Source: Jannaschia sp. M317 (GTDB lineage Bacteria; Pseudomonadota; Alphaproteobacteria; Rhodobacterales; Rhodobacteraceae). Taken from it: a stretch of 64,000 nt of DNA. Positions 24,353 through 32,774 of this stretch are shown in pieces; within the stretch, counting starts at the first letter, position 1; every line of letters starts with the position of its first letter. The notes under the pieces were generated by a model. That model saw only the letters and a list, made by a program, of their open reading frames with translations. It did not search any database and was not told the origin of the DNA. The stretch covers positions 53,404 to 117,403 of the forward strand of contig NZ_CP081157.1 in the NCBI RefSeq assembly GCF_025141175.1, given 5' to 3'. A program made the translations under genes and the position numbers.

Positions 24353-24544
24353 GAGGTGATTGTGATGCAGGGTGACTCCAACAGGGCACTCTCGCATAGG
24401 GCATCCGTGAAGGTGATGGTATCTGATACCGCGAATTCGTGGATCAGCTAGATGCCATGAACTTGGAGAGCGAAGTTATCTCCGCAACTGCAGTGCCCAC
24501 ATATCCCGCTCTTCGATGTCGCCCGGGTTTTGGCCGTCCGAACG

Positions 24545-26194
24545 CTACCGGCTCCGACCCAATGCACTGATGAACCGGCCCGAGGTTTCCGAAGGGGCGA
24601 CCACGACGCCTTCGGCCGAAAGGGCACGAAGTACCTTTGCATCGCGCCCATAGACGTCATCGCGGAAATTTAGCCCACCTCGTGCATCAGTGAATGCCGT
24701 CCGGTAAACAAGGTGAACCGGGATCGGCGACACTAGGTTTACGCGCGTCTCGTTGGTGCTGCGCAGGATGCGTTGGAAGAATGCCTCTGGATCCTCCTCT
24801 TGTGCGGCGAGGAGGTGGTAACCGAATTCGAAGGGGCGCTTGAGCCGAATGCAGCCGGAGCTGAAATCGCGAACGTCCTCTTCGTATAGGTTCTTGGCCG
24901 GTGAGTCATGGAGATAGATCGCATGTTCGTTCGGAAACATGAATTTCACGAACCCGAGGGCATTTCTTGGCCCCGGCGGCTGACGCATGGAGAACGGGAA
25001 ATTCCGCGCCGTGTACTGCGAGAAGCCACGAGAACGATTTACCTCTCGGCCCCTGCTATCGGTGATCCTCATGTAGGAGGCTGCGTAAGGGTTCGCACGG
25101 AGCCGCGGCAGGTAGTCCCGGACGGCGATCGTGCGGGGCACGTACCAGGTCGGGTTGATGACCATGTGGTCCATCGTGTCCGAGAACTCGGGCGTGTGCT
25201 TGCCATTTATGGCCTGACCGATGACCGAGACCGTGCGGAACGTCTCGATCCCGTCGTCCAGCACAGTGGTGTGGAAGTCGGGCAGATTGACCCAGATCTC
25301 CCTTCCCACGCCACGGCCTCTTGGCAACCAGCGCTCCCTTTCCATGGCGACGAGGACCTGTCCAAGGCGATCGGCGGCGGAGACGTTCAGGGCCGCGATC
25401 GTTCTTGGGCCTGCCACGCCGTCGACTCGGAACCCCATTGCGGCTTGCGCCCTGCTGACGGCGGCAATCATCTGTGTGTCGTAGGTCGCGGATACGGATC
25501 TCGCGAGGAAGCCCTGCTCCCGGAGCCGCTCCCGAAGGGCAACGACTTCCGACCCCGACGCTCCGGGCTCGAGACGCGTCGCTCGTACCTTGGCTCCCCA
25601 TCCGCCGTCATCGACGGCATCCTGGAGCATTTGTCGGTGCCGCATCAGGCGGACGTACTCGGGGGACTGGGGCGCGAGTTCGCGCAGCACCACGACCGGG
25701 TCTCCCTCCTCCATTCTGCGCATAAGCTCGTCGACAGGGATGATTTCCACATCACGCGGCATGGTCACCGGATCGATTTCGCGCGGAACCGTGAGGCCCG
25801 AGGACAGCGCACGTGCGAGATCGAGGTAAATTCGGCTGATCTCGACCTCGAGCCGGCCCCGGTCCCTCTGCGTTCGCGCGGCCGCGATACGCGTTCGCAA
25901 GGCTTCAGGATTGAAGCGATCGATCGGGAGCCCGTGATAATCCGCCGTAGAGAGCGCCAAGATCAACGCACTCAGGCGGTTCCGTCCTTGTTCGTCATTC
26001 GTTGTCCAGAACGGCTCGAACTTCCGGGCGCGATAGAAGGCTGCGAGGTCATCAACACGTTCGACGTCTTCTGCCAAGGCCATCTTGAAGCCCGGGTTCT
26101 CTCCGAACGGATTCGGAGAAGCGGCATGACTTTCGCCTGCCGATATCGCCATGACGGCAGCGAAAGTAAGGGCTGATAGCCTCAAAATGGTCAT
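24545..26194 (-). CDS. Large L,D-transpeptidase (YcbB/LdtD-like)
   Basis: About 549 residues. It has a signal peptide (MTILRLSALTFAAVMAISAG), an N-terminal scaffold domain, a peptidoglycan-binding-like region near the middle (LREQGFLARSVSATYD) and a C-terminal YkuD domain with NPTWYVPRTIA and the catalytic RDFSSGCIRLKRPFEFG. The His is in YLHDSPAK. This is the architecture of E. coli LdtD (YcbB), which makes 3-3 cross-links under envelope stress. The ATG at 26194 is chosen because the promoter (26225-26255) overlaps any longer form. It is one of three L,D-transpeptidases in this island. Confidence 0.88.
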   Translation of the reverse strand: MTILRLSALTFAAVMAISAGESHAASPNPFGENPGFKMALAEDVERVDDLAAFYRARKFEPFWTTNDEQGRNRLSALILALSTADYHGLPIDRFNPEALRTRIAAARTQRDRGRLEVEISRIYLDLARALSSGLTVPREIDPVTMPRDVEIIPVDELMRRMEEGDPVVVLRELAPQSPEYVRLMRHRQMLQDAVDDGGWGAKVRATRLEPGASGSEVVALRERLREQGFLARSVSATYDTQMIAAVSRAQAAMGFRVDGVAGPRTIAALNVSAADRLGQVLVAMERERWLPRGRGVGREIWVNLPDFHTTVLDDGIETFRTVSVIGQAINGKHTPEFSDTMDHMVINPTWYVPRTIAVRDYLPRLRANPYAASYMRITDSRGREVNRSRGFSQYTARNFPFSMRQPPGPRNALGFVKFMFPNEHAIYLHDSPAKNLYEEDVRDFSSGCIRLKRPFEFGYHLLAAQEEDPEAFFQRILRSTNETRVNLVSPIPVHLVYRTAFTDARGGLNFRDDVYGRDAKVLRALSAEGVVVAPSETSGRFISALGRSR

Positions 26195-26224
26195 CTCTGT
26201 CTCCAAATCAATTTCCCAGCGAGA

Positions 26225-26255
26225 CATAATACGACCTGTTCCCACTAGAGGTTTT
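26225..26255 (-). promoter_or_regulatory. MerR-type promoter, site 6 (for the large L,D-transpeptidase)
   Basis: On the minus strand: -35 TAAAAC (26250-26255), 19-bp spacer CTCTAGTGGGAACAGGTCG, -10 TATTAT (26225-26230). The left half-site and the 19-bp spacing match the set, while the right half-site is weaker (AACAGGT instead of CTAGAG) and the -10 is near consensus. Basal expression may be higher than at the other sites. Confidence 0.65.
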
Positions 26256-26521
26256 ACTCACGATCCTGTGTTCGCAAAAACGAATCTTCGATGTGTTGCA
26301 CAATGGTTGCTCGGCGCTAATCGCACGCTCTCAGCACGGTTCCGCGGAACAGATTATCTGTTTCGACAGGATCGGTCCTACGATTTGGAACGGAGGAGAC
26401 GGGTACCTAGACCCATTTGGAACACCCGAAGCTGCCATTCGTGCGTTTTGCAGCATTGGTCTCTGTAGGTTCGAAGCGGTCATCAACCTCGCTTGACGTA
26501 GAAGCCAGCTCTCGGATGCCT
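26256..26521. other. Gap between the metal island and the virB operon
   Basis: No supported gene. This is the right boundary region of the zinc/lead island. Base composition is lower in GC than the virB genes. I see no integrase, insertion sequence end or terminal repeat. Confidence 0.4.
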
Positions 26522-27529
26522 CTAACCGACCGCCCCCGCCATCATCACCTCCTCCACGCCCCGCCGTCCGTCCCGCCTCCCCAATTGCACCACCACGTCG
26601 ATGGAAGCCGTACAGTAGCGACAAACGTCGGCGTAGGTCATGGCGATGCCCGTTCCCATGACCATCAGCGCGAGGCGGTCGATGGCCTTGGCGGCGGTGT
26701 CGGCGTGTACGGTGGTGACCGAGCCCGCGTGGCCGGTGTTGATCGCCTCCAGGAAGGTCACGCATTCCGCGCCGCGCAGCTCCCCCAGGACGATGCGGTC
26801 GGGGCGCAGGCGCAGGCTTGCCTCCAGAAGGCGCGCGGCGGAGCGGGCGGAGGCCTCGTCGCGCTCGGCCAGCAGCATTACGCGGTTGGGCTGCCCGGGG
26901 AACAGCTCGAACGCGTCCTCGATGGTGACGATGCGCTCGCCGGCCGGGATCAGGTCCAGCAGGCCGCGGGCAAAGGTCGTCTTGCCCGTCGTGGTGCCGC
27001 CGGAGACGAGCACGTTCAGCCGGTCCTCGACGCAGCGGCGCATGGCGCCCTTGACGTCGCCACGGCGCATCAGCTCCACGACCTTACCGGCCCGATTGCG
27101 GCGGCTGCGCGCCAGATCAACGAGTTCGCCATGGAGGAGGCCGAAGGCGTCCAGCCCGACCCGCTCCTCGCGGTAGCGGCGCAAGGCGATGGCCGCGCCT
27201 GCCTCTACGGCGGGCTCGTGCACGACCTGCGCGCGGATGGGGCGGCCGTCCGGCAGGGCGATCTTGCCCGAAACGATCGGGCGTCGGGCGGAGATCTGGC
27301 CCTTGGTCTCGCCGGCGATCGCACGGGCGAGATCGCGCAGCCGGGCGGGGTCGAAGCGCACACCGACCAGCAGCGCCATGTGGGTCGAGCCGTGCCGCTC
27401 GACCCAGGGAAGACCGTCCGGGTTCACGACCACCTCGACGGTGGCCGGGTCGTCCAGCGCCTCGCGTAGCGGCGCGAGGTAGGCCAGCAGGAAGGAGGTG
27501 TCCGTCGGGGCGGACTCCACCCCGTTCAT
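26522..27529 (-). CDS. virB11: VirB11-type ATPase (last gene of the virB operon)
   Basis: 335 residues. Walker A SGGTTTGKTTFARGLL, Asp box ERIVTIEDAFEL, Walker B RPDRIVLGELRGAE and the His box HAGSVTTVHADT are all present, as in VirB11/TrbB hexameric ATPases. It works on the cytoplasmic face of the type IV secretion machine to switch between pilus assembly and DNA transfer. The ATG at 27529 overlaps the virB10 stop (TGATG). The longer frame upstream is antisense-like read-through of virB10 and is rejected. The C-terminal end is followed by the gap at the island boundary. Confidence 0.93.
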   Translation of the reverse strand: MNGVESAPTDTSFLLAYLAPLREALDDPATVEVVVNPDGLPWVERHGSTHMALLVGVRFDPARLRDLARAIAGETKGQISARRPIVSGKIALPDGRPIRAQVVHEPAVEAGAAIALRRYREERVGLDAFGLLHGELVDLARSRRNRAGKVVELMRRGDVKGAMRRCVEDRLNVLVSGGTTTGKTTFARGLLDLIPAGERIVTIEDAFELFPGQPNRVMLLAERDEASARSAARLLEASLRLRPDRIVLGELRGAECVTFLEAINTGHAGSVTTVHADTAAKAIDRLALMVMGTGIAMTYADVCRYCTASIDVVVQLGRRDGRRGVEEVMMAGAVG

Positions 27530-29043
27530 CACAGTAGCTCCAGGTCGCGGTCGACGATCACTATGATCGCGGCGCCGGGCTCGACCGTGACGACGGGCGG
27601 GAGGGTCGCGTAGGCGCCGATCGCGGCGCGCGTGGTGCGCTCGAAGTTCGCGCCGATGTTTTCGGCCACCTCGCCCTCGATCCCGCCACCCGCCTCCGCC
27701 GCGGCGAGCGCCGGTGCAACTCCGATCACCGACAGGAGCGCGGCTGAGCCGAAGCGCTGCCCGAACCGCGAGTCCACCCTCCCCGTCAGGCCGGACCGCC
27801 CCTGCGTATCCGCGCCGAACCCCGCGAGAGTCACCGACTGGCCGTCCGGCGTGACGATCCGGCTCCACCCCACCAATGCGCGGCGTTGCCCGAGCGAGAC
27901 GTCCGCGCTGTAGGCACCGAAGAGTCGCGAGCCCGCGGGGATCAGGATGTGGCTATGGTCGAAGCCATGGACGGGCCGCGTGACCACGGCCGTCACCGGA
28001 CCGGGCAGACCGGTGTCGATGGCTGTCTCCAGCGTCGCCTCGATCACGGTGCCTTGCAGGACCGTGCGGGCAGGGTTCGCGATGGCCGTGGCACGTGCCA
28101 CCGGTGCGGCCTCGGCCAGCCCCGCGACGAAGGCCCGACCGGTCGCGTCGCCGGGGGCCGGTGTCCCCTGCCCCGCCGCGGCGACACCCGCGGTGCTGCC
28201 ACCGGCGTCGAACACGACGCCATCGGACTGCACCTGAGCGCGAGCCAGCGCCTGCGCCTCGGCGCGACGAGCCTCCAGCTGCGCGCGGCGCTCGGCCTCG
28301 GCGGCCGCCTGTCGGTCGGCCTCCGCCCGGGCGCGCGTCATGTCGTCCATGCCGCCCTCCAGCCGCCCGCGCAGGTCGCGGTTTTCCTCTTCCACGGCCA
28401 CAACCTGCCGGGACAGTGCCTCCAGCCGCATTGTCGCGGCCTGCCTCTCCTGCTCCCGCCGCAGCCTCTCGGCCTCGGCGGCGGCGGCCTCGGTTTCGCG
28501 GCGTGCCCGTTCCCGCGCAAGGCGCTGTTCGGCCTCCAGCTCGGCGCCGCGCAGCCGGTTGTCGAACTCGGCCTGCAGCTGCGCCACCAGCTCCGCGTTC
28601 TGCGCCTGCATCGCCGAGACCGCCTCGGCAAGCGCGGCGCCGTCGTCGGCGGGTGGGCGCTCGGCCAGTTCGGCGAGCTGCGTGCGCAGGGCGGCCATCT
28701 CCTCCGCCAGTTCGGCATTGCGCCGTTCCAAGTCCTCTCGCTGCGCGTTCAGGTCGTCCCGGGGCGGCCCGCTATCTAAAGGCTCCGTCATCAGTGCAGG
28801 TTCGGGCGTCATGTCGATCCTGCCGAAGCTGCTACCTTCCTCCTCCTCCTGCCAGTCCTGCGCCCTTGAGGTCTCAGGCGGCGGAGCTTCCCCGCCTTTG
28901 ATGGCGGGCCAAGCCGTCAGGCCCGCCCCGGCCACACCGGCCGCAACCAGAGCGGCTGCGGCCCACGGGCGGCGGCGCGGCCGCTCGACCACGTAGGGCT
29001 TTTCCCGGGAGGTCTCGATCTCTTCGCGCTTCGTCTCCGCCAT
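27529..29043 (-). CDS. virB10: VirB10/TrbI-type channel protein
   Basis: 504 residues. It has a short cytoplasmic tail, one membrane helix (PWAAAALVAAGVAGAGLTAW), a Pro/acid linker, and a long Arg/Glu/Ala-rich coiled coil (about residues 95-265). The C-terminal beta-barrel/antenna domain has ILIPAGSRLFGAY and ALVGWSRIVTPDG, followed by a final SVVTVEPG-like strand region (PPVVTVEPGAAIIVIVDRDL). It spans inner and outer membranes and gates the channel. The coiled coil is longer than in the Agrobacterium protein. It overlaps virB11 by one base and follows virB9 directly. Confidence 0.93.
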   Translation of the reverse strand: MAETKREEIETSREKPYVVERPRRRPWAAAALVAAGVAGAGLTAWPAIKGGEAPPPETSRAQDWQEEEEGSSFGRIDMTPEPALMTEPLDSGPPRDDLNAQREDLERRNAELAEEMAALRTQLAELAERPPADDGAALAEAVSAMQAQNAELVAQLQAEFDNRLRGAELEAEQRLARERARRETEAAAAEAERLRREQERQAATMRLEALSRQVVAVEEENRDLRGRLEGGMDDMTRARAEADRQAAAEAERRAQLEARRAEAQALARAQVQSDGVVFDAGGSTAGVAAAGQGTPAPGDATGRAFVAGLAEAAPVARATAIANPARTVLQGTVIEATLETAIDTGLPGPVTAVVTRPVHGFDHSHILIPAGSRLFGAYSADVSLGQRRALVGWSRIVTPDGQSVTLAGFGADTQGRSGLTGRVDSRFGQRFGSAALLSVIGVAPALAAAEAGGGIEGEVAENIGANFERTTRAAIGAYATLPPVVTVEPGAAIIVIVDRDLELL

Positions 29044-29044
29044 G

Positions 29045-29776
29045 TCAGAACTCCCGCGACCGCAGGGCGTCGGCGTCGGGCCCCGTGACGTAGTTGGTCC
29101 CCGTGCGCGTGATGCAAACGTAGGCGTCGCCGACCCGGACCGTGTAGCTTTCGCGCACCCCGCTCACGCGCACGACCGTGCCACGTGTCGTACTGTTCTG
29201 CGTGACCTCGTAGCCCGCGCTATTCACCCCGAAGATCGCCGGCCGCACGCCGGAGCGGAATTGGAAGAAGGTGGACCGCCCGTCGTTCCAGACCTGCAGG
29301 GGACGGATCTCCTCGCCCCCTTCCCCTTCCGCGAAGCGGTAGCCCAGATCGCGACCACCGGCGACGAGCTGAGGTTGCGGGGCGCGGTCCTCGGGGAAGT
29401 TCACCACCACGCGAAAGGTCGGTCGCCGCTCTTGCCCTTCGGTCAGAGAGAAGGCGATCGCGCGGCGGTTGGTGTAGATCGTCATGTTGGTCGAGACGCG
29501 CGGCACGACCGGCTTGATCGACACGGTCTGACGGTTCGACAGGACCTCCACTTCGAAGCTCTCGCTGTCGCCCAGCAGGACCTGGTTGATCCGCTCGCCC
29601 GCGCCAAGTTCCACGGCGGTGTTCACCCGCAGGTGCGTGTCGACGCGGATCACGTCGGAGGCGTTGAAGTGGACATGCCGGACGCGGGCGTCCTGCCCCA
29701 TGGTGACCGGCGCGCGTTCAGCCAGAACGGGGCCGGCGAGCAGCGCCGCGAGACATGCGATGGTCGCGGTCCTCAT
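29045..29776 (-). CDS. virB9: VirB9/TrbG-type outer-membrane complex protein
   Basis: 243 residues with a signal peptide (TATIACLAALLAGPVLAE) and the VirB9 core: INQVLLGDSESFEVEVLSNR, then SIKPVVPRVSTNMTIYTNRR and a C-terminal domain with WNDGRSTFFQFRSGVRPAIF. It forms the outer-membrane ring with VirB7 and VirB10. It lies between virB8 (4-base overlap) and virB10 (1-base gap). Confidence 0.92.
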   Translation of the reverse strand: MRTATIACLAALLAGPVLAERAPVTMGQDARVRHVHFNASDVIRVDTHLRVNTAVELGAGERINQVLLGDSESFEVEVLSNRQTVSIKPVVPRVSTNMTIYTNRRAIAFSLTEGQERRPTFRVVVNFPEDRAPQPQLVAGGRDLGYRFAEGEGGEEIRPLQVWNDGRSTFFQFRSGVRPAIFGVNSAGYEVTQNSTTRGTVVRVSGVRESYTVRVGDAYVCITRTGTNYVTGPDADALRSREF

Positions 29777-30426
29777 GTTCCGCCTCCTTCCCGAATGGCC
29801 TCCGCGTCGACGCGGAAGGCGGTGACCGTGAATCCCAGCGGGTTCTCCCAGACGCGCGCGAGGCTGCGTTCCTGCCGCGGCGCGAAATCGAAGGCGACCG
29901 TGGCAACGAAACTCTGGCTGCGTGGCGCCTCTCGGCGGCGGTGGAGCGTCTTCGTGAACCGCATCTGCGCCACGCCCGGCTCGAGGAAGGTGACCGAGCG
30001 CACGGCGACGTCGACCTGCGCCTCGGTGCCCAGCACGTCCGGCGGGTAGTCCGGCGACCCGGGCGTCCAGAGCGCCGTCAGCGACCGGCGCGCCTGTCCC
30101 GAGGAGCGGCGGCGCACGCCTTCGAGCCGGGCCTGGATACCGGGGCGGAAATAGCCCTCGCGGTCGGACAGGTAGCTGACCAGAAGCGCCTCGCGCACCG
30201 CCTCTTGGTCCGAGATGCCGGTGGGCCGCACCTGATAGACGCGCTCGGCGGCGCCGGTCGTGCCGTCCACCAGCACGGTGAAGACCTCAGTGCGCTGGAG
30301 CGGCAGCAGCGCCACGATCACGCCGGCCATGGCCACCGCTACGCCAACGGCGCAGGCGGCGACGATCCAAGCCGTCCGCGCCGCTCGGCGCGGGCCGATC
30401 ACGAGATCCACGTCGAAGTCGCTCAT
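29773..30426 (-). CDS. virB8: VirB8-type inner-membrane assembly protein
   Basis: 217 residues. It has a short cytoplasmic tail, one membrane helix (AWIVAACAVGVAVAMAGVIV) and a periplasmic NTF2-like domain containing VREALLVSYLSDREGYFRP and AQMRFTKTLHR. It is the assembly hub contacting VirB6, VirB9 and VirB10. It follows virB6 after a 4-base gap and overlaps virB9. Confidence 0.9.
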   Translation of the reverse strand: MSDFDVDLVIGPRRAARTAWIVAACAVGVAVAMAGVIVALLPLQRTEVFTVLVDGTTGAAERVYQVRPTGISDQEAVREALLVSYLSDREGYFRPGIQARLEGVRRRSSGQARRSLTALWTPGSPDYPPDVLGTEAQVDVAVRSVTFLEPGVAQMRFTKTLHRRREAPRSQSFVATVAFDFAPRQERSLARVWENPLGFTVTAFRVDAEAIREGGGT

Positions 30427-30430
30427 CTTT

Positions 30431-31453
30431 TCATCCTTTCTTCATGCGTGCGGCCATGGATCCGGCCCCCGCTCGGGCTCCGCGCCCAATGAGGCCGCCC
30501 GCCCGGCCGGCGAGGTTGCTGTAATGCGCCATCGGTCCGCGTAGCGGCTGGCCGGTCCGAGCGCCCTCGAAGGTGCCGGCGCTGAGGCGCGCCGTCGCGC
30601 TGGCGCCGCGCCCGACCGCCCTGCGCGACAGCCCGGCGGCGTCGGCCGCGATGCCGCCGATGGCGATGTTGGTTGCGGCGAGCGACTGCGCGAAGGACGG
30701 CACCAGCACGAGGAGGCCCGCGCCCAGCATCATCACGACTACGAAGGAAAGCGCTTCGCTTAGCGTTTCGATGCCGCCCATGTCGGCTGGCGCCACTTCC
30801 GCGCCCGCTGAGATGGTGAAGCCTGCCATGGCCGCGACGAGCAGCGGCACGAAGGCCATGCCGAGGGCGAGTTTCACCCAGGCCTCGAAGATCGGGGCGG
30901 TCTGCCGGAACAGCGTGCAGGCCACCATGGCCGGCGCGATGGCGATCAGGACGGCGATCATGATCTTGGCCGCCGACAGCACGATGATCGCCACCGTCGC
31001 CATGATCGAGGCGACGAGAAACATCAGCAGCCCGGCCATGGCGCCGACTATGAGGCCGCCGCTCTCCGAGATGGCGTCGCCGATCTCCAGCGCCGTCCGG
31101 TAGAGGTCGTCGAGCCCGTCGTAGAGGTTGGTGACGGTCGCGCCCGACAGCGCGCTCAGCATGCCCGCGCCTATCTCGCCCGGCGCCTCCGTTAGCGCGA
31201 GGTAGACGGCCGTGATATTACCGTAGACGAGAAACACGTTCACCAGCGTGATCCGCAGCGCGAGGCTCACGGCGGTGCCCACCGTCAGCGGCACCGTCTG
31301 CAGCACGAGGTTCGCGCCGACCAGCGCCACGGTCAGCGTCGATGCGATGGCCACGACCGGGCGGACGGCGGTCAGCACACCATCATAGGTCTGCGCCGCC
31401 ACGCCGATGACGGTCGCGTCTACGAGGCCGAGGATCTGCTCGATCACCGCCAT
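30431..31453 (-). CDS. virB6: VirB6/TrbL-type polytopic membrane protein
   Basis: 340 residues with about six membrane helices, including a long Ala/Ile-rich central block (LLMFLVASIMATVAIIVLSA). The C-terminal tail is Gly/Arg/Ala-rich and cytoplasmic. VirB6 forms part of the inner-membrane channel. The ATG at 31453 (AVIEQILGLVDATVI) overlaps the stop of the preceding gene (TGATG), deciding against longer starts. Confidence 0.9.
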   Translation of the reverse strand: MAVIEQILGLVDATVIGVAAQTYDGVLTAVRPVVAIASTLTVALVGANLVLQTVPLTVGTAVSLALRITLVNVFLVYGNITAVYLALTEAPGEIGAGMLSALSGATVTNLYDGLDDLYRTALEIGDAISESGGLIVGAMAGLLMFLVASIMATVAIIVLSAAKIMIAVLIAIAPAMVACTLFRQTAPIFEAWVKLALGMAFVPLLVAAMAGFTISAGAEVAPADMGGIETLSEALSFVVVMMLGAGLLVLVPSFAQSLAATNIAIGGIAADAAGLSRRAVGRGASATARLSAGTFEGARTGQPLRGPMAHYSNLAGRAGGLIGRGARAGAGSMAARMKKG

Positions 31454-31944
31454 CAGCCGTCTCCGCACCGCTCTTCGCTGAAGGTGCGGTATTGCTGCTC
31501 GACAGAACTCCAGTCAGGCCGCCGGTAGGAGCGGACGCGACTGTAGTCCGCGTCCGTCAGCTCCGCCGGCCCCCTGCCGAACGTCTCCTCGAAGAACCCC
31601 GCGAAGGGCAGCGCCTCGTAGACGCAACCGCAGGAGCCGGTCGCCACGGCCGCCTCGCGCGCCTCCACGAGGTAGGCCTTCTCGGCCGCCCCGGCGAAGA
31701 ACTCGTTCTCCCAGAACGGCGTGTCCGGCACCGGCGCCTCGCAGACCTGCGGCCCGGCGAACATCAGCAGTCCGCGCGCACGGACCTCGCCCATGGCATC
31801 CAGCAGCGCATCCGCGTCCTGCGCCTCTGTCGCTGCGACCACGTCGGCCAGGAGAGCCTCGTCTGACAGCTCCGCCATGGATTGCGCGGCCGCGGGTCCG
31901 GCGATCGCCGCCAGCGTGGCCATGGCCAGAAGGTGATGTCTCAT
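31453..31944 (-). CDS. Unrecognised exported protein inside the virB operon
   Basis: 163 residues. A signal peptide (MRHHLLAMATLAAIAGPAAA) precedes an acidic domain with Cys residues in GPQVCEAPVPD, GSCGCVYEAL and a C-terminal EERCGDG. Paired Cys suggest disulfides in the periplasm. It overlaps virB5 upstream (ATGA) and virB6 downstream (TGATG), so it is an integral operon member. Its position between virB5 and virB6 is where IncN/IncP-like systems place entry-exclusion proteins (Eex), which are usually small lipoproteins. This one lacks a lipobox. The role is unknown. Confidence 0.7.
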   Translation of the reverse strand: MRHHLLAMATLAAIAGPAAAQSMAELSDEALLADVVAATEAQDADALLDAMGEVRARGLLMFAGPQVCEAPVPDTPFWENEFFAGAAEKAYLVEAREAAVATGSCGCVYEALPFAGFFEETFGRGPAELTDADYSRVRSYRRPDWSSVEQQYRTFSEERCGDG

Positions 31945-32774
31945 TCCTCGGTCTCCTCTCCGATGGTGGGGCCCGTGCCATAGTCGAAGAAGGCTCGGGT
32001 GCGTGCCTGCTCGGCGGCGAGGTCGAGCCCCGATTGTGCGCCGGCTAGGCCCGCGGCCGCGTTGAGCCGCCACATCTGCCCCAGCATGAAGTTGGTCTCG
32101 GCCGCCATGCGCGTGTTGAGGTCGACCGATTCCTTGAGCGTCTCCTGCGCGCCGATCGCGTCCACCAGGCCGTCGACGCGGCCGAGGCTCGCGGCCGCCT
32201 CCTCGTAAGCCATCTGCGAGGCGCCGATCGCCACGGTGTTGGCGGCGGCCGTGGTCGCGATCCGTTCCGCCGCTGGTTCGCCGGAGGCGGCCATCCCCTC
32301 CAGCGTCTCCGGGGTGAAGCCCGCATTCGCCATGATCCCGCGGAAGGCCTCGGCCGCGCGCAGCTCGCCCACCGTCACCTGCCCGTCGAGCAGCTTGTCG
32401 CGGATGGCGTCGAAGTCGCCGACCGACAGCCGGTCGACCAGTCCGTCGAGATCGACGATCTTGGCTGCCCGATCCCGGAGATCCTTGGCATCATTATAGA
32501 GGCGTGCAATCTCGTTGATCCCCGTCACCGAGCCGAGGATGCCCTCCAGGTTCGTCAACTGGTCGACCTGAAGCTCGACCTGACGGCGTAGCTCCTCGAT
32601 CTGTCGAAGCTGCGCTTCGGCGTCCCGAAGTGCTGCCTGCAGCTGCTGCACGTTCTGCGCGAGGTTCGAGCCGTCGATCACCGGCACGCCCTGCGCCCGC
32701 GGCGCGGAGTCGGGAAGGACGGTGGCAGCCGCCAGCACGGCGGCGCCGAGCGCGAAGGCGCGTCTAGCTGTCAT
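31941..32774 (-). CDS. virB5: VirB5/TrbJ-type minor pilus protein
   Basis: 277 residues with a signal peptide and, just after cleavage, QGVPVIDGSNLAQNVQQLQ, the family opening. A long helical coiled region follows (DAEAQLRQIEELRRQVELQV), with the middle LEGILGSVTGINEIARLY. It sits at the pilus tip or in the periplasm. It overlaps the next gene by 4 bases and the preceding lytic transglycosylase by 11 bases. That upstream gene shares the same QGVPIVDGSRLA opening, which suggests a family relation (see findings). Confidence 0.88.
   Translation of the reverse strand: MTARRAFALGAAVLAAATVLPDSAPRAQGVPVIDGSNLAQNVQQLQAALRDAEAQLRQIEELRRQVELQVDQLTNLEGILGSVTGINEIARLYNDAKDLRDRAAKIVDLDGLVDRLSVGDFDAIRDKLLDGQVTVGELRAAEAFRGIMANAGFTPETLEGMAASGEPAAERIATTAAANTVAIGASQMAYEEAAASLGRVDGLVDAIGAQETLKESVDLNTRMAAETNFMLGQMWRLNAAAGLAGAQSGLDLAAEQARTRAFFDYGTGPTIGEETEE

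Noticed and set aside
24908..26176. Plus-strand open frame of 422 codons opposite the large L,D-transpeptidase
   Set aside because: The minus strand carries the YkuD active-site motifs and a promoter. The plus frame has no recognisable domain or ribosome binding site.
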